From Mollicutes bacterium (GTDB lineage Bacteria; Bacillota_I; Bacilli_A; Izemoplasmatales; Izemoplasmataceae): 6,512 nt of DNA. This document shows, one piece after another, positions 6,093 through 6,512 of this stretch. Numbering within the stretch: the stretch's first letter is position 1; each line of letters starts with the position of its first letter. The notes beneath the pieces were generated by a model, which worked only from the letters and a program-made list of their open reading frames with translations, did not search any database and was not told where the DNA came from. A program made the translations under genes and the position numbers. Location: NCBI GenBank assembly GCA_003559585.1, contig PWKX01000147.1, positions 1 to 6,512 of the forward strand, read 5' to 3'.

Positions 6093-6512
6093 ATGAAAAA
6101 AAGAACCTTGTTTTCTCGTGATGAAATGTTAAAAATGAATGTTGAAACATTGAATGATAGAGGCGTCTCAGTGGGTGAAATTGCTGAAGTTGCTTACGCG
6201 CAACAATCGAAATGGACCTCGGATGTTTCACGTCAAGATTGCATTGAATCAGTAGAAAAAATCTTATCACTACGTGATACCTTTCATATTTTACAACTCG
6301 GTGCAGAAATCGACCGGTTAACAGAAGAAAACAAAATCAAAGAACCCCTTCGAGAAATCTTGCACTCAGATTTAGGCCTATTTGGCATTGATGAATTATT
6401 CGGCCTTGAACTGGCAGGCTTGTTTGGGACCATTGGTAAAACCAACTTTGGTGATATTGATGTCAACAAACCATCTGTGGTAGAACGCTTAAATGCTGAT
6501 GGCAAAACAAAC
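6093..6512 (+). CDS. pgpA: Phosphatidylglycerophosphatase A family protein (YutG-like), 3' end cut off
   Basis: The first 140 codons are present; the frame is open to the window edge. The sequence resembles the soluble Firmicutes PgpA/YutG family. An N-terminal helix reads LNDRGVSVGEIAEVAY (residues 20-35). It is followed by CIESVEKILSLRD (50-62), then FGIDELFGL at 97-105, GTIGKTNFGDID at 111-122, KPSVVERLN (125-133) and a DGK near the edge. These acidic and glycine-rich segments are the family's conserved blocks. No membrane segments are visible, unlike E. coli PgpA. The enzyme would remove phosphate from phosphatidylglycerophosphate to give phosphatidylglycerol. Family members are usually about 160-170 residues, so perhaps 20-30 are missing, including the conserved end. 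Family membership is firm; the exact substrate is inferred. It has its own promoter but could also be read from the fmt operon. Confidence 0.87.
   Translation, partial: MKKRTLFSRDEMLKMNVETLNDRGVSVGEIAEVAYAQQSKWTSDVSRQDCIESVEKILSLRDTFHILQLGAEIDRLTEENKIKEPLREILHSDLGLFGIDELFGLELAGLFGTIGKTNFGDIDVNKPSVVERLNADGKTN

Noticed and set aside
6058..6505. Two minus-strand open frames opposite the pgpA-like gene
   Set aside because: The plus-strand frame here matches the PgpA family and has promoter and ribosome binding site; the opposite frames have neither.

Overview
The window is an ordinary chromosomal stretch of a low-to-moderate GC Gram-positive bacterium (Firmicutes/Tenericutes type). The gene set supports this: RNase J, a YutG-like PgpA, strong AGGAGG ribosome binding sites and TATAAT promoters. 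UGA is a genuine stop: it ends the HAD gene, and all tryptophans in the intact genes are TGG. This excludes the UGA=Trp mycoplasmas. The heavy use of TTA/AAA codons and the drifted PriA motifs would fit an Acholeplasma-like mollicute with the standard code, but that placement is inference. GC content looks close to 40% by eye; I did not count it.

Layout. At the left edge are the first codons of a minus-strand gene that continues out of the window, preceded by a near-perfect Shine-Dalgarno. Next come about 100 bp of A/T-rich spacer and a strong intrinsic terminator (122-152). The terminator closes the minus-strand RNase J gene (rnj, 159-1838). A compact divergent promoter region (about 1839-1941) separates rnj from a rightward cluster: a Cof-type HAD phosphatase (1942-2727), priA (2738-5071) and fmt (5082-6011). 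These three genes are 10 bp apart, and each downstream ribosome binding site overlaps the previous stop codon, so they are almost certainly one translationally coupled operon. After an 81-bp gap with its own extended -10 promoter comes a phosphatidylglycerophosphatase A-family gene (6093 onward), cut by the right edge.

Roles. RNase J acts in mRNA decay and processing. PriA restarts stalled replication forks. Fmt formylates initiator tRNA. PgpA-family proteins make phosphatidylglycerol from its phosphate. The HAD enzyme is a phosphatase of unknown substrate. The priA-fmt pair is the remnant of the common Firmicutes order coaBC-priA-def-fmt-rsmB, here without def between the two and with HAD and pgpA as outer neighbours.

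I see no mobile element, CRISPR array, RNA gene, defence cassette or new system. The most notable points are the unusual helicase motifs in PriA (DEEQ instead of DEEH, an altered Walker A, and an altered loop before motif VI), the missing def, and the very short predicted leader of the HAD operon.
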